The position numbers were made by a program, and so were the translations under genes. This document shows, piece after piece, positions 38,222 through 51,579 of a DNA stretch of 64,000 nucleotides; the first letter of the stretch is position 1, and every line of letters starts with the position of its first letter. Origin of the DNA: Nectonema munidae (Eukaryota; Nematomorpha; Nectonematoida; Nectonematidae); contig JAUIRK010000293.1 of NCBI GenBank assembly GCA_030549495.1, positions 924,674 to 988,673 on the forward strand, given 5' to 3'. A model generated the notes under the pieces. That model was given only the letters and a program-made list of their open reading frames with translations. It was not told where the DNA came from and ran no database searches.

Positions 38222-38582
38222 CTAAGAAGAAATATTAGTTTTAATTAGAACTAAAATATGATTGATTAAAATGTAGAAAATAGGTAAATCAATACAAAGT
38301 GGCAAAAATTTAACCTGAAAATAACATCATTTGTATTTCTTTTAGTACAAAAGTTATAAACTGTCAAATCACATTTCTTTTATTTCTTAGATTAGATTAT
38401 TATTATTCTTCAAATATTTTCAGATTAGTATAAAAAGCCAAAATAGTGTTTGATTTAGGTTGAAATAAAACCTTTGCAAGCGCAAATACGCACATGGTCA
38501 CAGAGCATCCAAAAATGGTAAGCTGGGATAGAGTTTAGTTGGATTCTTCACGGTGATGACATATCCATTTTTTTACTTTTCA

Positions 38583-38744
<162 letters not shown>

Positions 38745-40682
38745 TTAAATAAAATTAATAAATTCTTTCTTGTCATCACGTAGATCAGATTAAAAACAAG
38801 GAAAAAAGATTAAAATTGCTACTAGCATCAAAAAATTACAGCATATGATTGAAAATAAAAGTTTTCTCAAAAGCTTCCCTAAACTTTTCTAGAAAAGCTT
38901 CCTATTAAGACATATTCTTCCATCTGTCATGGATAGAGATGATTGAAACTAATTGCTCATCAAGAGGGAGTAGTTGGAAACTTTTCAAGAAAATTAATTA
39001 GAAAATATAATTAGTATTTAGAAGGATGCATACAATAATGGACAATCAAGATAAAATGGTCAGAAAAGGCAAATTAAATTTTGCATGATGATATTTGGAA
39101 AAAACAAAAAAAGACTTTAAATAACAAATAAAATTATGTAATATAAAAAGATGATAGAAAAAAATTAAAATAATACAACAAAATATCATTGACTTGAAAA
39201 AAATAAACAAGAGATAGAAAAGTGAGTGGATATACAACAAAGATATCTAAGATGTTAAATTTTGTTTGTGAAAAGTCATCAGTTAATCTCCTAAAGAAAA
39301 TTATTTTTTCCAGATAAATGTGAATACAGAAATAAAGTTTTATTGAGACTTAGATTTTAAAATATATATTTATTTGAATGGCTTCACTTCTATGTGTTAT
39401 TAGCAGTTGTAGTAGCATGTATTAAAAGGGTAGTAATTAAAGAATGCATGGGGGCCATTGTTTATATCATCATCAAATAGAAGTTAAATATTTTCAAATT
39501 ATAGAACAAGTCGAATAAAATTTATAAAACAGAATTCAAAGTTTGTGTGTGGAGTGCATAAAAACTTTGTGTACAACCTGATTTAAAAATAAATCTATGT
39601 TGCTTGAGAAATGAAAATGCAAACAAAAGCATTTAAAATAACTTACATTGAAATAAATTGAATCTGTGATTTGGAAGATGGTCATAAAAAGCATCCCTTT
39701 CGAGGCACAGAGAATGTGCACTACAGAATTTCGAAAATTTTTATTAGTTACAACGCATATTTCTCCAGTAAATAATAATTGTAAAAATGACATTTACGGA
39801 GTTGTAAAAAAAGGCCCGTATTTTAAAGTTAAAAGTTTGCTTAGTTGGTAAGATTTGTTAGTGCAATTGATTAGTCAGTTAGGTAGTTGTTATTTTACAC
39901 ATAAATAGTAAGCACTCAAGTTTAATTCGCTAACGTGAATAATCCGCATCCCAATTATAAGCTATTATTTTCACGAACATACCTAGTATGTGTGGATAAT
40001 CCGGCCCGTAAATTTAGAAAAAATTGAACTTCAAACACACAACGATATTTTTCATAATGCATAGCGAGGAAAGCGTCAATTATGAAAATAAAGAGATAAA
40101 TAGAATATTTATTATATAGTAGTTTTAATTATATATAGCAATTATATAAGATAAACAGAAGGGATAAAAATGAAGAAACAGCTTTCAAGGAATTGATTTA
40201 TGCGCTGGTGGTATATTATATGCTTTTTGCCTATTTTTGTTCAAGAACTTTTCTATCTCAACTTTTTTTTCTTGCATTAAATTGTGTTTACGTAGATAAC
40301 CCTCGCCATTGTTATGGCAAAAAAGTGCGGATTAAACGCGAGTGATCACGGTAGTTTCTGTTGGCCCACAGATTATGCTATTTCATGATAAGCGTAATTT
40401 CTCAGTCAAAAAAGGTGTGTTTAAAACTGGGGGAACACTTTTACCTGCTAAAGTACTCACAGGTTTAAAAATAATCTTTTATACTATAATCAAGTTGATT
40501 AGAATTCGGTGGATGTATTAGGTAGAGAATTTTCCTACAAACTAATGTTAAATATATAAGAGAGTGATGAGGCAATAAGCACTGAAACGTGATATTATGG
40601 CAATTGGGCCAGTTGTGGGTTTGGGACATTTTATCAGTGTATATTTTGTCACTGTCCATCGTAGACCTGGATGGATATATCA

Positions 40683-40832
<150 letters not shown>

Positions 40833-41235
40833 TCAAGCTCATCATTTCTTTACTTTAGGGATAATTCCTTGAGTATTTTATAGAGATAAAAGATTGATTT
40901 AGTTAAAAAAAAACTTTATTTCAAAAAAAATATCTTCATAGGTTTAATTTACTGTGGAAATAAATATATCTTTGACTTAATTAAAAATTTTATTTTTAAA
41001 AGCAACGTACAGCTCTCTAATCTGTTCAAATATTTACTTTTACATTACCCATTCTTTAATAAAACCACATGACTTAAAATAGTTAACATTTCATTTAAAC
41101 ACCATAATATAATGCGGTTTTCCTGGCAATGCAAAAGCAAATGGAATATGATCAGGTCGTTAGTATTAGGATTGAAATCATAAGCATGGGATGAAAATGT
41201 CAACATGGATGAGTGGAATTACAAGAAAAGATAGA

Positions 41236-41529
41236 ATCAGGACGGTATTATAAGAAAAGCTAAAGTGAAAAGCATAACGAAAGAAGTAAGGAGGATCTAA
41301 AATGGTTTCGTCATATCATGAGAAGAGAAGTGCATCGAAAGACATGATTAAAAGTTGATGGCAAGAGAAAGAGAGGAAGGCCTAAGATGAGATGGGTGGA
41401 TTGTGTCATAGCTGACAGCAAAGAAAAGGATTTAAATCTTAATAGAGCCAATGAGAGACTCGGATGTAGGATGCCATCAAACAACAGGGATCCCGTATAG
41501 AAACGGGAAAATAAAGCTAAGAAGAAGTA
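41236..41529 (+). pseudogene. RTE-type LINE, ORF2 C-terminal remnant
   Basis: The plus strand reads LKWFRHIMRREVHRK, a stop, then KVDGKRKRGRPKMRWVDCVI, ADSKEKDLNLNRANERLG and NNRDPV before a stop, all in one frame. WFGH..R......G.R..GRPK.RW.D....D is the tail following the reverse transcriptase of RTE/BovB-like non-LTR retrotransposons. The 5' end is missing, as is usual for LINEs truncated on insertion. It lies antisense to Rab6 in the intron between the NKxD and switch-II exons. Confidence 0.75.
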
Positions 41530-42322
41530 ATTGCACTTCATTTGTAAAATTGAAATTTAATGATAGCGTGTTTTAGGCATTTTTATCAGGCCACGCGTTA
41601 GTAGATATCAAAATTCTTCCTGCGATACACTCAAAAATTTTTTACACTTAAATGGCTCAACACTAAAAAGTCAGTGATTAGTGACAAAAAGAAGACGCTT
41701 ATTTTCATTCATAAGCTTTGAATAAGATATTTGTGAGTTATACTATCATTTTAAAAAGTTTTAAATATATGGAATTTTAATCTACTCAAACAAAAATGAA
41801 TTAGTTTATAATAATAATTTGCTCTATATCAATAGTTATAGATAAACTATGGTGTAAATCATCTCCCAGCTGCAAGCGGATGCAATATTTATTTTTTATT
41901 GCAGCCAAAGCAAACAATAAGGCTTCCCTGATCACATATCAATTCTGACAAAATGCCTGAAAACAACAATATTTTATCAGTGAAAGTATTGGGATAAGAA
42001 ATGAGCAATCAATCAACATTAACGAATCATTTCATAAAAAAAGTATAAAAAAAGCACGAATGTATTGAAGGTAGACAAACATATGTTAGAGAAAAATGTT
42101 TATGACGAAGCAATTTGAATAGGAAGTTTGAACTTTGATCTTAAACCCTTCAACTTACCAAATCCAACTTCACAAAGCTCTTTCAAAATGGCCTAACGCA
42201 CAAACAATTTTGAAGATAGATAAAGAAAGACTACAGAAAAGTCTTTTTACTCTTGGATAAATGGAATAAAGATTTTTTACCTTTGAGAAAGAAAATTGCA
42301 AAAAGTATGTGTAATATTTTCA

Positions 42323-42541
<219 letters not shown>

Positions 42542-43659
42542 TTATACACAACATGTCTAGTAATAATATTATATATAAGTACAAAGATTAATGAAACATG
42601 ATGGAATGTGTGACATGAATGCTAAAATAAAATGAAAAGGAGATCGCTAAATCACTCCCAAATCAAAGTTGTTAAGCACAGGATATAATAAAACAAAGGA
42701 TTTTAGCAATTTAAATGATTTCTAAAAACATCTTTACATTTTGATATTAATCGTAGCAGGAAAACTCGCGATAATTTTATTCCAATTCCTCGAAATGTAA
42801 AAGGGCTCTGTTGGAGAGCATTTAAAATGAAAATTGTTCCAACTTTCACTTTAAATATTGCCTAATGTTACACGTAACTTTAAAATAACAAAGAGAGAAA
42901 CTTTTGATGATATTGGTAAATTAGAAAACTCACCCCCCCCCCATCCAAAAGTCTACTCCCAAAATATTCTTTAATTTTATAGAATTTTTCGGTCTTTTTC
43001 CATGAGTTGCAATAATACAAAGAGTGCATACTTTTAAATTTTTTGTTAAAAACTTTGCTTACAATATCTTTCAATGAATTGATGATATTTTAAAAAGCTA
43101 CTTTTATAACACACTCAATCCCTCCCATATTATTTAATTACGAGGCACATTCACTTCTTTATCTTTAAAGCACCTATAAACAGTTAGAGCGTGTGGAAAT
43201 AAAATATGTGAATACTTTAACACTTTCATTTCAAAATTTTAGCGCTATTTGAGAAAAAGAAGTGTTTAAAAAAAATATACTATGTAGACCAAAAATCTGC
43301 TTAATCACAAAACCATTGCAAAGAGAATGCCTTGACTTCATAGATATAGGCGTTAAATCTAAAGCAAAATCAGCTTTGGCTAGTTGTGTAAATGGGTGGA
43401 CTATAGAAATTATTTTATTTCAAAGCCTCTATAGTCTATAAAGTGTAGCACTTGTCTCTGATAAACTTGCATACTGTTAAAGTCTTCTACCGTGACAAAA
43501 TGCACATACAATTTGAAAATTTTTATAGATTTTGCCTAACTTCAACTAAGTTTGCAAGCTTGTGCTCTATACAAATTTACAGGGTAATATGTATTTTTTA
43601 TTATTCTTAAATTATATACACTTATTAGGAATAATATAGGATTAATAACTTATCTACTC

Positions 43660-43905
43660 GAAGCCAACTTGCCAAATGTGTTATGATATGGCATGACTGA
43701 TTACAAATCAAGAGAGTAATTTTTGTTTTCTTTTATTATTCTCAGCTTCTATACACAAATTATGTGATGAGTAATTTTATTTACTAAAAGTTACATGACA
43801 AATGGTACATTTGGCTAAACATCCGTTTGGTAAAATTTTTGTTCCGCTAAATATGCGTCGACAAAAGGTCCATTCCGCCAAATGTGTGGGTACTAATTCA
43901 ACGTC
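43660..43905. repeat. Possible small palindromic repeat in a Rab6 intron
   Basis: GCCAAATGTGTTATG near 43672 and CCGCCAAATGTGTGGG near 43877 bracket a stretch with several CCGCTAAAT and TTTGGCTAAA-type units. The style resembles the tandem-repeat-armed MITEs at 48540 and 15857, but ends and target duplication were not resolved. Confidence 0.25.
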
Positions 43906-44792
43906 CTTCCATCACTTTCAGAAACAGAATTAACTTTTCCAATCCACCATTAAATAGTTCTGTTATTTTTATCTTGACTGTTCAAAACAATTAGATTCAC
44001 GCAATCAAAATGCTCTGAGTATACCTCAAAACTAAATAATGTTGATATTACTTTCTCTTTGAGGAAAAAATTAAATGCAATAAACTTTATTAGTTTAATC
44101 TAGCTCATCTCCTGAAAGTAATCACTAATCTTATTAAAAAAATTATCCCTAATTGATAATACATGTGTGTAATTAAAAAATAATTCCAAGCTGGTAATAT
44201 TAATGTCGGATGCAAAATGAATGTCGATTTTTGCTTAGCATGCAAGAAATGATGTACCCGTTTTCTAGAATAAAATGGATTCCTGCAACAATAGACACTA
44301 GAAAATAACCATATCCTGAAAAATATTTTTACAAAATAATTGATTGGCAATCTGGTGGTGTCATTTGTTTTTTATGAAATTGATAGTTTATTTTATCAAA
44401 AAAATGAAAAAATTCGATTTGAATTTTGAAAGTTTCTAGACTGTAGGAGGATTACGTGAAATTTCAAAAAGAAGTATAAATATGTAAAAGTATAAATTAA
44501 AAGATTTTTTTTATCAATTCAGCCAAAATTTTGAAAAGTAGTGCGAGATAACGTGGGATTTTTGGGTAAGAAAATCAACAACCTTCAATTTTGGTAAAAA
44601 GTGAGGGCGAGATGAGGACTAAGTCTCCTACATTTCGGTCCGACGCTTAAGTATAACTTATGGCGCTATAAAGAATCGGATCAAATGTGCCAATCTTAAT
44701 CGCACCAAATACTTGTATGAAAAAAAGATATAATTTAGTATTCATTTTTTTTACTATTACAATAAAATTCTTGTAAAAAAGGGATCACTTAC

Positions 44793-44846
44793 TGTCCTAT
44801 CCTTTAAATGCATTGTTTTTGATAGAAAATCTATTCCAATCGTCGC
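44793..44846 (-). CDS. Rab6 GTPase, exon after switch I
   Basis: On the minus strand, between a TTAG acceptor and a GTAAGT donor, the exon encodes ATIGIDFLSKTMHLKDRT in 18 whole codons. IGIDF is the RabF1 motif, and ATIGIDFLSKTM is diagnostic of Rab6. The exon carries the end of the effector loop (switch I) and strand beta-2/3. Confidence 0.96.
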
Positions 44847-45636
44847 CTAAACAAATCAAAAAAAGGATGAATGTTGTTTTCTTTTATCACAGCAAAAATA
44901 TAGTGGAAAAGACTTTTCTCTACCTACACAAGCGCTCAATTTCAGGAAAAAAATTAAAAATATATCAACTTTCTTTTTAACACTAGGAAAGCCAACTTTT
45001 TGGACTTTAAAAAGTCATTGTGTTGTACACGACACGATCCAAACATAAAAAATTAACAAAGACAAAAATAAGACAATTCTAAAAGTTGTATTATAAAATT
45101 GATGTAAAACTTTATATGACAAGTAATTATTTTATCTATTCTTTTGTAAGTAACACAAACGTAAAACCATATGGTTTAAGACTTTATCTCGGGGGTTCTG
45201 TGAAATCCGTGTGGACCTTAGAGGTAAAAATTTAATTATTTTAATTCACCAAGTTTCATAGTGCTCAAAAATATTTAATGTGATATTATATTATTTACTA
45301 ACTAAGAAACGTTTTACGAAAAAGTTAGGGTTCTAGTGTTAGCTATGCTTCTATCATGTGAATGAATATTTATTTATATATAGTGAAAAAACAAAGTCTA
45401 AAAAACAAAGAAATGTACTTGGAGAGAGGGATATTTTATTTTTTTTATTTGTGTTGTAACTATTATCCTTTTTGAAAGGGTAATTGGCATGACTTTTTTA
45501 GATTTTTAGTCCTTATAATAAAAAAAGGAATTATGCTGGATAAGATATAATCAATTACCGAAAATATTTCTTGCCTCCTAAAACCTCAAATCGCTCACCA
45601 ACTTCTATATCATTTATTATTGCCTACTCGACAGTT

Positions 45637-46241
45637 TATAACCCTTTCGTGACCAGTGTATCATATATGATACATAAACAAGTTTACCTTCGTCTGCTTT
45701 TTCAAATAGTTTTGTATATGAATCTTCTGCTTTTTTATAAATATCGTCTGATTTTTCTGGTCATGAAAAAGGAATTTGGTCTTTGCAAGTGTGTTAATCA
45801 TTTATAACAGATATGTATGATAGAAGAGAGCGTTCTACGCCTTCTTGGAGTACGGGGTTGATGCTACACGACTTTCTCATTTATAACTATGTAAAAAACA
45901 ATTGAAAGGGTTAACCCTTTCTTGACCAGTGTATCATATATGATACATAAACAAGTTTACCTTCGTCTGCTTTTTCAAATAGTTTTGTATATGAATCTTC
46001 TGCTTTTTTATAAATATCGTCTGATTTTTCTGGTCACGAAAAAGGAAGGCCAAGTAAAGCAGACGATATCTAAAAAACTCAGACGAAGATCAAATTACTT
46101 ATGTTCCAAAAAAGGAACATTGGCCGTAAATGGGTTAAGGGATTAACAAACACAGAAGATATTATTTTTGTAAAGTAGCCTTCTTTTATATCAAATTACG
46201 TAATGTCATCGTCTTTTCTTGGATGGGATGAAATGGGTTAA
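45637..46241. mobile_element. Cluster of three piggyBac-like MITEs
   Basis: Three TTAA-bounded segments adjoin: 45637-45914 (left TTAA mutated to TATA), 45911-46138 and 46143-46241. The first two share a nearly identical 130-bp block (45646-45776 and 45920-46048) beginning GTGTATCATATATGATACAT. The second joins that block to the right half of the 4167-type element (AGCAGACGATATC...GGCCGTAAATGGGTTAA), so it is a chimera. The third is a shorter relative. The cluster lies in a Rab6 intron. Confidence 0.75.
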
Positions 46242-46904
46242 TATAATAATAGTGCGAAAAAGTCTGAAACAAGATTTCAATCAGCCAAAAGATATTCATG
46301 GCAGCGATTTAAAGGGTGCCAAGGAAAAGAAACTTCTTCACACAGAGGAACAGATGGGGACGGAGCAAAATACACAGAATATATGAACTTCGAATGAAAA
46401 TAGAATATAAAAGCTATATATAAAATAGTTTTAACAAATTCAATATTTTTAGGAGGCTTCTTTTCCAACAACTAAATCAAAATATTAACTTTTTTGTGCC
46501 TGGTAACGATTCATGCCTGTCCATTTCTTCGATTGAGGTTGAGATTTTATGTTTTATAAATGTTTTTCAATTTAGGTGTAGGAGAAGGCAGAGCATTCTC
46601 ATCACTACAGCTCAAATAGTAATCATTAGTTCTTTCTGAGTCTAGTAAATTAGTTTTATTGAAAACATATTTTTATAAAGGAGTTCCCAAGCATTGGTAA
46701 TACAATTTCCTGTGAGATCGTTTTTTAGCGCTTTTTTGACATTTTTGCAACAAAAAAAAAGGCCTAAAAGATTATCATTTTTGTCTTTGAAAACTGATTC
46801 ATAGTCATTGTTGTAAAAAGTTTCTTAATAATCAGACTTATAGTAGGCTAAAGCAGTGAAAAACATCTATATAAAAAGTTGGGATTAAATATTTTAAATT
46901 TTGG

Positions 46905-47000
46905 AGTCTGTGTCTGAATCCGACTAGGATTTTTAGGGTCGGATGCTGAGTCGCATATTTGCCCTTCGACTCCTCACCCTGCTTCTAATAGTCAATTTTA
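46905..47000. repeat. Short relic resembling the right-hand satellite
   Basis: GGAGTCTGTGTCTGAATCCG and GGGTCGGATGCTGAGTCG resemble units of the 77-bp satellite at 62275-64000 (GGAGTCGGAATCGG type). CTCCTCACCCTG also recurs near 55598. It may be an isolated unit or part of a related dispersed repeat. Confidence 0.4.
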
Positions 47001-47576
47001 AAAAGTTGGTGTAAAAAAAGTTTCAAAAAGTCAACTTTTAAATAGTCTATTTTTCCTGGTTTCCTATTTTAAATATTTTTGATTTATGAAGTGGTTTATT
47101 TAATATTATTCCAATTTCGAAATTTCAATATAACATTTTTTTTAATTTTTTCTATACAACATGATACTCGAATAAATTGTACAAAAATTTATCAGTTAAA
47201 AAATTCCCAAGAGTTTATTATATCTTCAAATAATCAAACTCCCAAACAATTTTTCTCTATTTGATGCCAAAAAATGCGAACTATAAAAAAATAACTTTTT
47301 TGTGGATAAACACAGGAGTATGAAAAACATAAGTTTATCTACAAATTGCTCCAATACCCAACAATTCCACATTTATTAAAAAAGTTCATAAATGGTATAA
47401 TAAAAAACTGCACCATTGTGTTAATTAATACTATTACTACTATATTTATTTACAAGTAATATTTATTATGAATAAAAGGGAAGAAAATGACAGTAAAGAC
47501 ATTAGTTACGAAAGCATGCAAAAGTAGCGCTCAACATTAATTTAGGCATAACCTTGGTATTCATCAAAAACGTGTA

Positions 47577-47713
47577 TTAACACATTTAAGGCCAAGCAAA
47601 GCAGACGATATATAAAAAACGCAGACGATTTATATTCAAAGTCATTGAAAAAAGCAGACGAAGATGAAATTACTTATGTTCCAAAATAGGAACATTGGCC
47701 GTAAATGGGTTAA
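47577..47713. mobile_element. PiggyBac-like MITE
   Basis: This 137-bp copy has TTAA at both sides, a left end TTAACACATTTAAGGCCAAG and a right end TTGGCCGTAAATGGGTTAA. It is nearly identical to those at 4167 and 23197. It lies 170 bases downstream (on the gene's strand) of a Rab6 exon. Confidence 0.85.
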
Positions 47714-47882
47714 TGTATTCAAAAGAGTATCTAGCAAGGGCACTTGAAAAATATATTTAATGAAGCAGAGAAAGGAACAGTATACTTTAATATGCAACAC
47801 TGGGCTACCAAATCAACTTTACTACACCCAAACCCAGAGAGAAAAATTTCAGTAGTTGAGCGTATTATGAAGAGTATTTTAC

Positions 47883-47941
47883 CTGATAGACCGTGTCAAA
47901 CTGATCATACATGAAGCGAGTAATCAGGGAAGTTTTTCCGA
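47883..47941 (-). CDS. Rab6 GTPase, P-loop and switch I exon
   Basis: After TTTTTTAG on the minus strand, two bases complete a valine codon, and GKTSLITRFMYDQFDTVYQ follows, before a GTAAAA donor. GKTS is the end of the P-loop that holds the phosphates and Mg2+; RFMYD.FD..YQ is Rab6 switch I. Rab6 proteins regulate transport at and from the Golgi. The preceding exon, which should encode the N-terminus and FLGEQS, was not found between here and 64000 and probably lies outside the window, beyond a block of transposons and satellite. A gene span of at least 9.8 kb results mainly from repeat-filled introns. Confidence 0.95.
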
Positions 47942-48539
47942 CTAAAAAATAAACACACTCGTATAAAATCATCGGAATCATCTCAGAAATGTAAAAATTA
48001 TTGAAAATAGATCTGAATAAAGGAATTGAGGTAGCGTCAAAAACAAAGGCTATTCTACCCTATTTTTTAAAATTGGTATGCGTATGAATAAATTATCGGA
48101 AACGCGTATTAGGGAATAGAGGATTAAGATGAACGATCGTTTCCCTCCCACATTCTCTCATTTTTGAACATAGCATATATTTTTATAGTCGAATCGATGT
48201 ACTTTGTTTGTGACTACGTGTAATACTCAATAGCAGGGTTTCACAAAGCATTATATTTTTTGGCCCACATTAGGGAAAGTTTTTTTCTGGTTCAAAAGGA
48301 AAAACAAAAGTTCTCTTAGATATTTTCTAGTCAATTCTCTATGGGCTTTTGCCTATTATGCCTTATATAAAATACCAAACTATTTTGTAGTTTTAGAATA
48401 AGCATGGAATGACTGCACGTGCATACCAGGGGCGCACATCCTCAAAATTATTGGGGGGCGAAATTTTTTTGTTGCAATTTTAAAAATTAATGGTCTGGAA
48501 ATACCACGGGAGACCAAATATTCAAGCAATTCTTTAAAA

Positions 48540-49520
48540 GGTCGTCAGACATTTCACCCCATTCTTTTTATAAGACAATTCGCCCCATTATTTTCATAAG
48601 ACAGTTCGTCCCATGGACAATTCGCCCCATTATTTTCATAGGACAATTCGCCCCATTATTTTCATAAGACCGTTCGTCCCATGGACAATTCGCCCGATTA
48701 TTTTCATAAGACATTTTGTCTCATGGACAATTCGCCCCATTATTTTCATAAGACATTTTGTCTCATGGACAATTCGCCTAACTATTTTCATAAAACAATT
48801 TGCCCCATTATTTTCATAAAATAATTCGCCTCATAATTTTCATAAGACGATTTGCCTCATGCTCAATTTGCCCCATTATTTTTATAAGAGAATGCGCTCT
48901 ATTATTTTTATAAAACTTCCAGTCCTATTTTTATAAGACAATTCTTTCCATTAAAAATTTGCTCTATTTTTATAATACAATTCTGGCCATAGACAATTTA
49001 CTCTATTTATGCAGATCAATTAGCATTATTGTTTTATAAAACCGTTTTTTCAATTTTTTTAGACTCTTTTACGCTTTTTTCATAAAACTATTTTTCGTAA
49101 AACGGTTTGGCATATGAACGTTTTGCCTAATATCACAACTCATCTCAATAAAAATAGCTATATTTTAATTTTATTTAGTTTTTTGAAGAATTGTTTTTTG
49201 AAAGGCAGTTATTTTATAAATGAAACAAATATTTAAAATTTTTAAACAAAATAAAAATTAATATCTTGTAATAGTAATATCATTGTAATTATCTTTTTCT
49301 TCAATTTCATTATCAATAATTTAAAATTATTTAAAAGTGATAAAAAAATTAACAGATAAAATAATTAATTTGAAATAATTTAATAGAGATAAAATAAACA
49401 AGAATATAAAATTTTTTAATAATTTTACACATATAATAAACAAAGATGGATGAAACAAATAGCCTATGAGACAATTTGTCCATGGGGCGAATTGTCTATG
49501 GGGCAAAATGTCTGTCGACC
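48540..49520. mobile_element. MITE with tandem-repeat arms, long copy
   Basis: Its ends GGTCGTCAGACATTTCACCCC and (complement) GGTCGACAGACATTTTGCCCC are flanked by the perfect 8-bp duplication CTTTAAAA (48532-48539 and 49521-49528). The left arm (48560-48900) is a degenerate tandem array of roughly 17- to 34-base units based on ACAATTCGCCCCATTATTTT CATAAG. The right arm has three facing units (GGGGCGAATTGTCTAT type). The 500-bp core is AT-rich and non-coding. It is inserted inside the hAT element 48427-54178. Confidence 0.88.
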
Positions 49521-50164
49521 CTTTAAAATAGAGTGTATTCAGCGCATACCTAAAGTCCTAAATTTATAAGACTACTTTATATTTTTTTTTACAAAATTTG
49601 TGAATTTAAATACTATACTTCCAGCGAAAATATTTTAATTAAGTTTGCAGAATATACACTAGTTTAAAAAAATCCAAAATTGTTAGGGGGTGAAATAGGC
49701 TTTTCATTTGAAAAATGGAGTAGTCTACCAGGCACATTACAGGAATTGATGAAAGGATATTTGATTCATAGAGAAAACAAATAACTGAAGGTTAAATGGT
49801 TTTATGAGTGAATGTAGTCTAAAGGCAAAGAGTCTACTAGACACCCTGCGATGTTTATATGAAAAAATGTGATTGATACTGGGGCAAGTGTATAAAATGA
49901 AATTATAATTGTGCAAACAAAAAATTAAGATCGTATTATTTCATTTTACTCAGCATCATTCAAAAATAGTTTAAAAGCTAAATTGATACAAGCCACAAAA
50001 AGTAAAATAACTTTTAACATATTGCAATGATTTGCCTTTTATAATAAATTTTAAGGAAAAAAAGTTTATCAGAAAAAGTTATAGAGCTTCAACAAAAACT
50101 AAAAAATTTTAGAGTAGAACATAAGTTTTTGGAAACTAATTTGACGTACCCCCCTACAGCATAC

Positions 50165-50325
50165 TCTATGGGTGGCATGGCAGGTTGGTCGAAATGATGG
50201 ACTTAGCACGGAAGCCTCTGGATTCGATTCCTAATCGATACGAATTTGTTCATAGTTTGACATAAGCGGTACATCAGTGCCTTGTCAACAAAAATACACC
50301 CGCTGTACCTTACCTTTTACTTAAA
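50165..50325 (+). repeat. tRNA-derived SINE, family 2, copy 3
   Basis: In plus orientation it reads GGCATGGCAGGTTGG (A-box region), GGATTCGATTCC (B box), then a tail with CAGTGCCTTGTCAACAAAAA and CACCCGCTGTACCTTACC. The tail matches the copies at 18193 and 23815. It lies inside the nested hAT. Confidence 0.75.
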
Positions 50326-50551
50326 ATTGAAAAATTTGCTACATAATTAACATAAGAGAGAAAGAAAAGAAAATAAACTAATAAAGCAATTTTCACTATT
50401 TTAAAATGGGACCGTCTGTTCTCAGAATAATTTCAAAATAATAGGAGGCATAAAGATTTAGAGTTTATTTGATATTTTCAAATTTTTATAAACAGCAAAA
50501 GCGAACATTTAAGTAGCTAACCCTTTTAATTAAAAAATTATTTAATCTAAC

Positions 50552-50882
50552 GGTCGATAGACATTTCGCCCCAAAAACAATTTGCCTCATAGGCTATTTG
50601 TTTCATCCATCTTTGCTTATTAAATGTGTTAAATTATTAAAAAATTTTATATTCTTGTTTATTTTATCTCTATTAAATTATTTCAAATTAATCATTTTAT
50701 CTCTTAATTTTTTAGAATTGTCTATGAGACAAAATATCTTATGAAAATAACTGGGTGAATTGTCCATGAAACAAAATGTCTTATAAAAATAATGGGGCGA
50801 ACTGTCTTATGAAAATAATGGAGCGAATTGTCCATGGGACGAACTGTCTTATGAAAATAATGGGGCGAAATGTCCGAGGACC
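50552..50882. mobile_element. MITE with tandem-repeat arms, short inverted copy
   Basis: This 331-bp element has ends GGTCGATAGACATTTCGCCCC and (complement) GGTCCTCGGACATTTCGCCCC, flanked by AATCTAAC and AAACTAAC (7 of 8 match). It is an inverted, internally shortened relative of 48540-49520: its left side (CTCATAGGCTATTTGTTTCA, then ATCCATCTTTG) is the complement of the other copy's right side. The array lies in its right arm, with about five units of ATGAAAATAATGGGGCGAA. Confidence 0.88.
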
Positions 50883-51365
50883 AAACTAACATAAATCAGA
50901 GTATACGAGAAAAGAAAACCATTGCGTTTTTTTGAATATTTGTCTACAAATAAAATTCTGACAGCTGTCATAAATAATAGATCAAGTACATTTTTAACAA
51001 CTGAAACGTTTTGTTCCGATATTATATTTTTACTATAATAATTAACAAATTTTCTTTAAAAAAGGTATTTGATTATGTACAGTGTTACTTATAAAATTTA
51101 ACAATCGAACATTATAAGATATCTCTGCTCAAATATTAAGAAATTAAAGTATTCTTGCTTTTAAACCGAATAGCTAGTCAAAATATTCATTCCCAAATAG
51201 CTATTAAAAAAATAAAAGTTTTCAAATGTAACAAACGTAGTGATAAAGATTAAATGACCTTTGTTGAAAAAAATTCTTAGCGCGAGTCTAACAATATTCA
51301 TTGATATAAAATTGTAAAAATTGGAAACTATTTTAATTTAACTTTAAATGCAAATTAGATAGAAG

Positions 51366-51579
51366 CAGTGGTGTAACCAGAAAAAAGTTAATGAGGGGGG
51401 GGGGGGGGGGGGGGGGGCACAATTTAAAAACAAAAAACGTGAGCAACATTTTGTATACTTTCTTGATCCTTTCATTGGAGAAATTTTCAAAAACTGATAT
51501 CGCATTAGTTGCATGGGCACCATGCGGTACATAGGAGTGTGGGCACGGCCCCTCATGCCCCAGCCTAGCTACCTCACTG
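51366..51579. mobile_element. hAT-type MITE with poly-G tract
   Basis: This 214-bp element runs from CAGTGGTGTAACCAG to CTAGCTACCTCACTG, flanked by GATAGAAG and GAGAGAAG (7 of 8 match). Inside its left end lies a run of over 20 G, and GGCCCCTCATGCCCC lies inside the right. It is inserted in the hAT element 48427-54178. It is non-coding. Confidence 0.82.

Noticed and set aside
48613-48819. Open frame rich in PIIFIRHFVSWTIR-type repeats
   Set aside because: It is only the translation of the tandem array in the left arm of the MITE at 48540.
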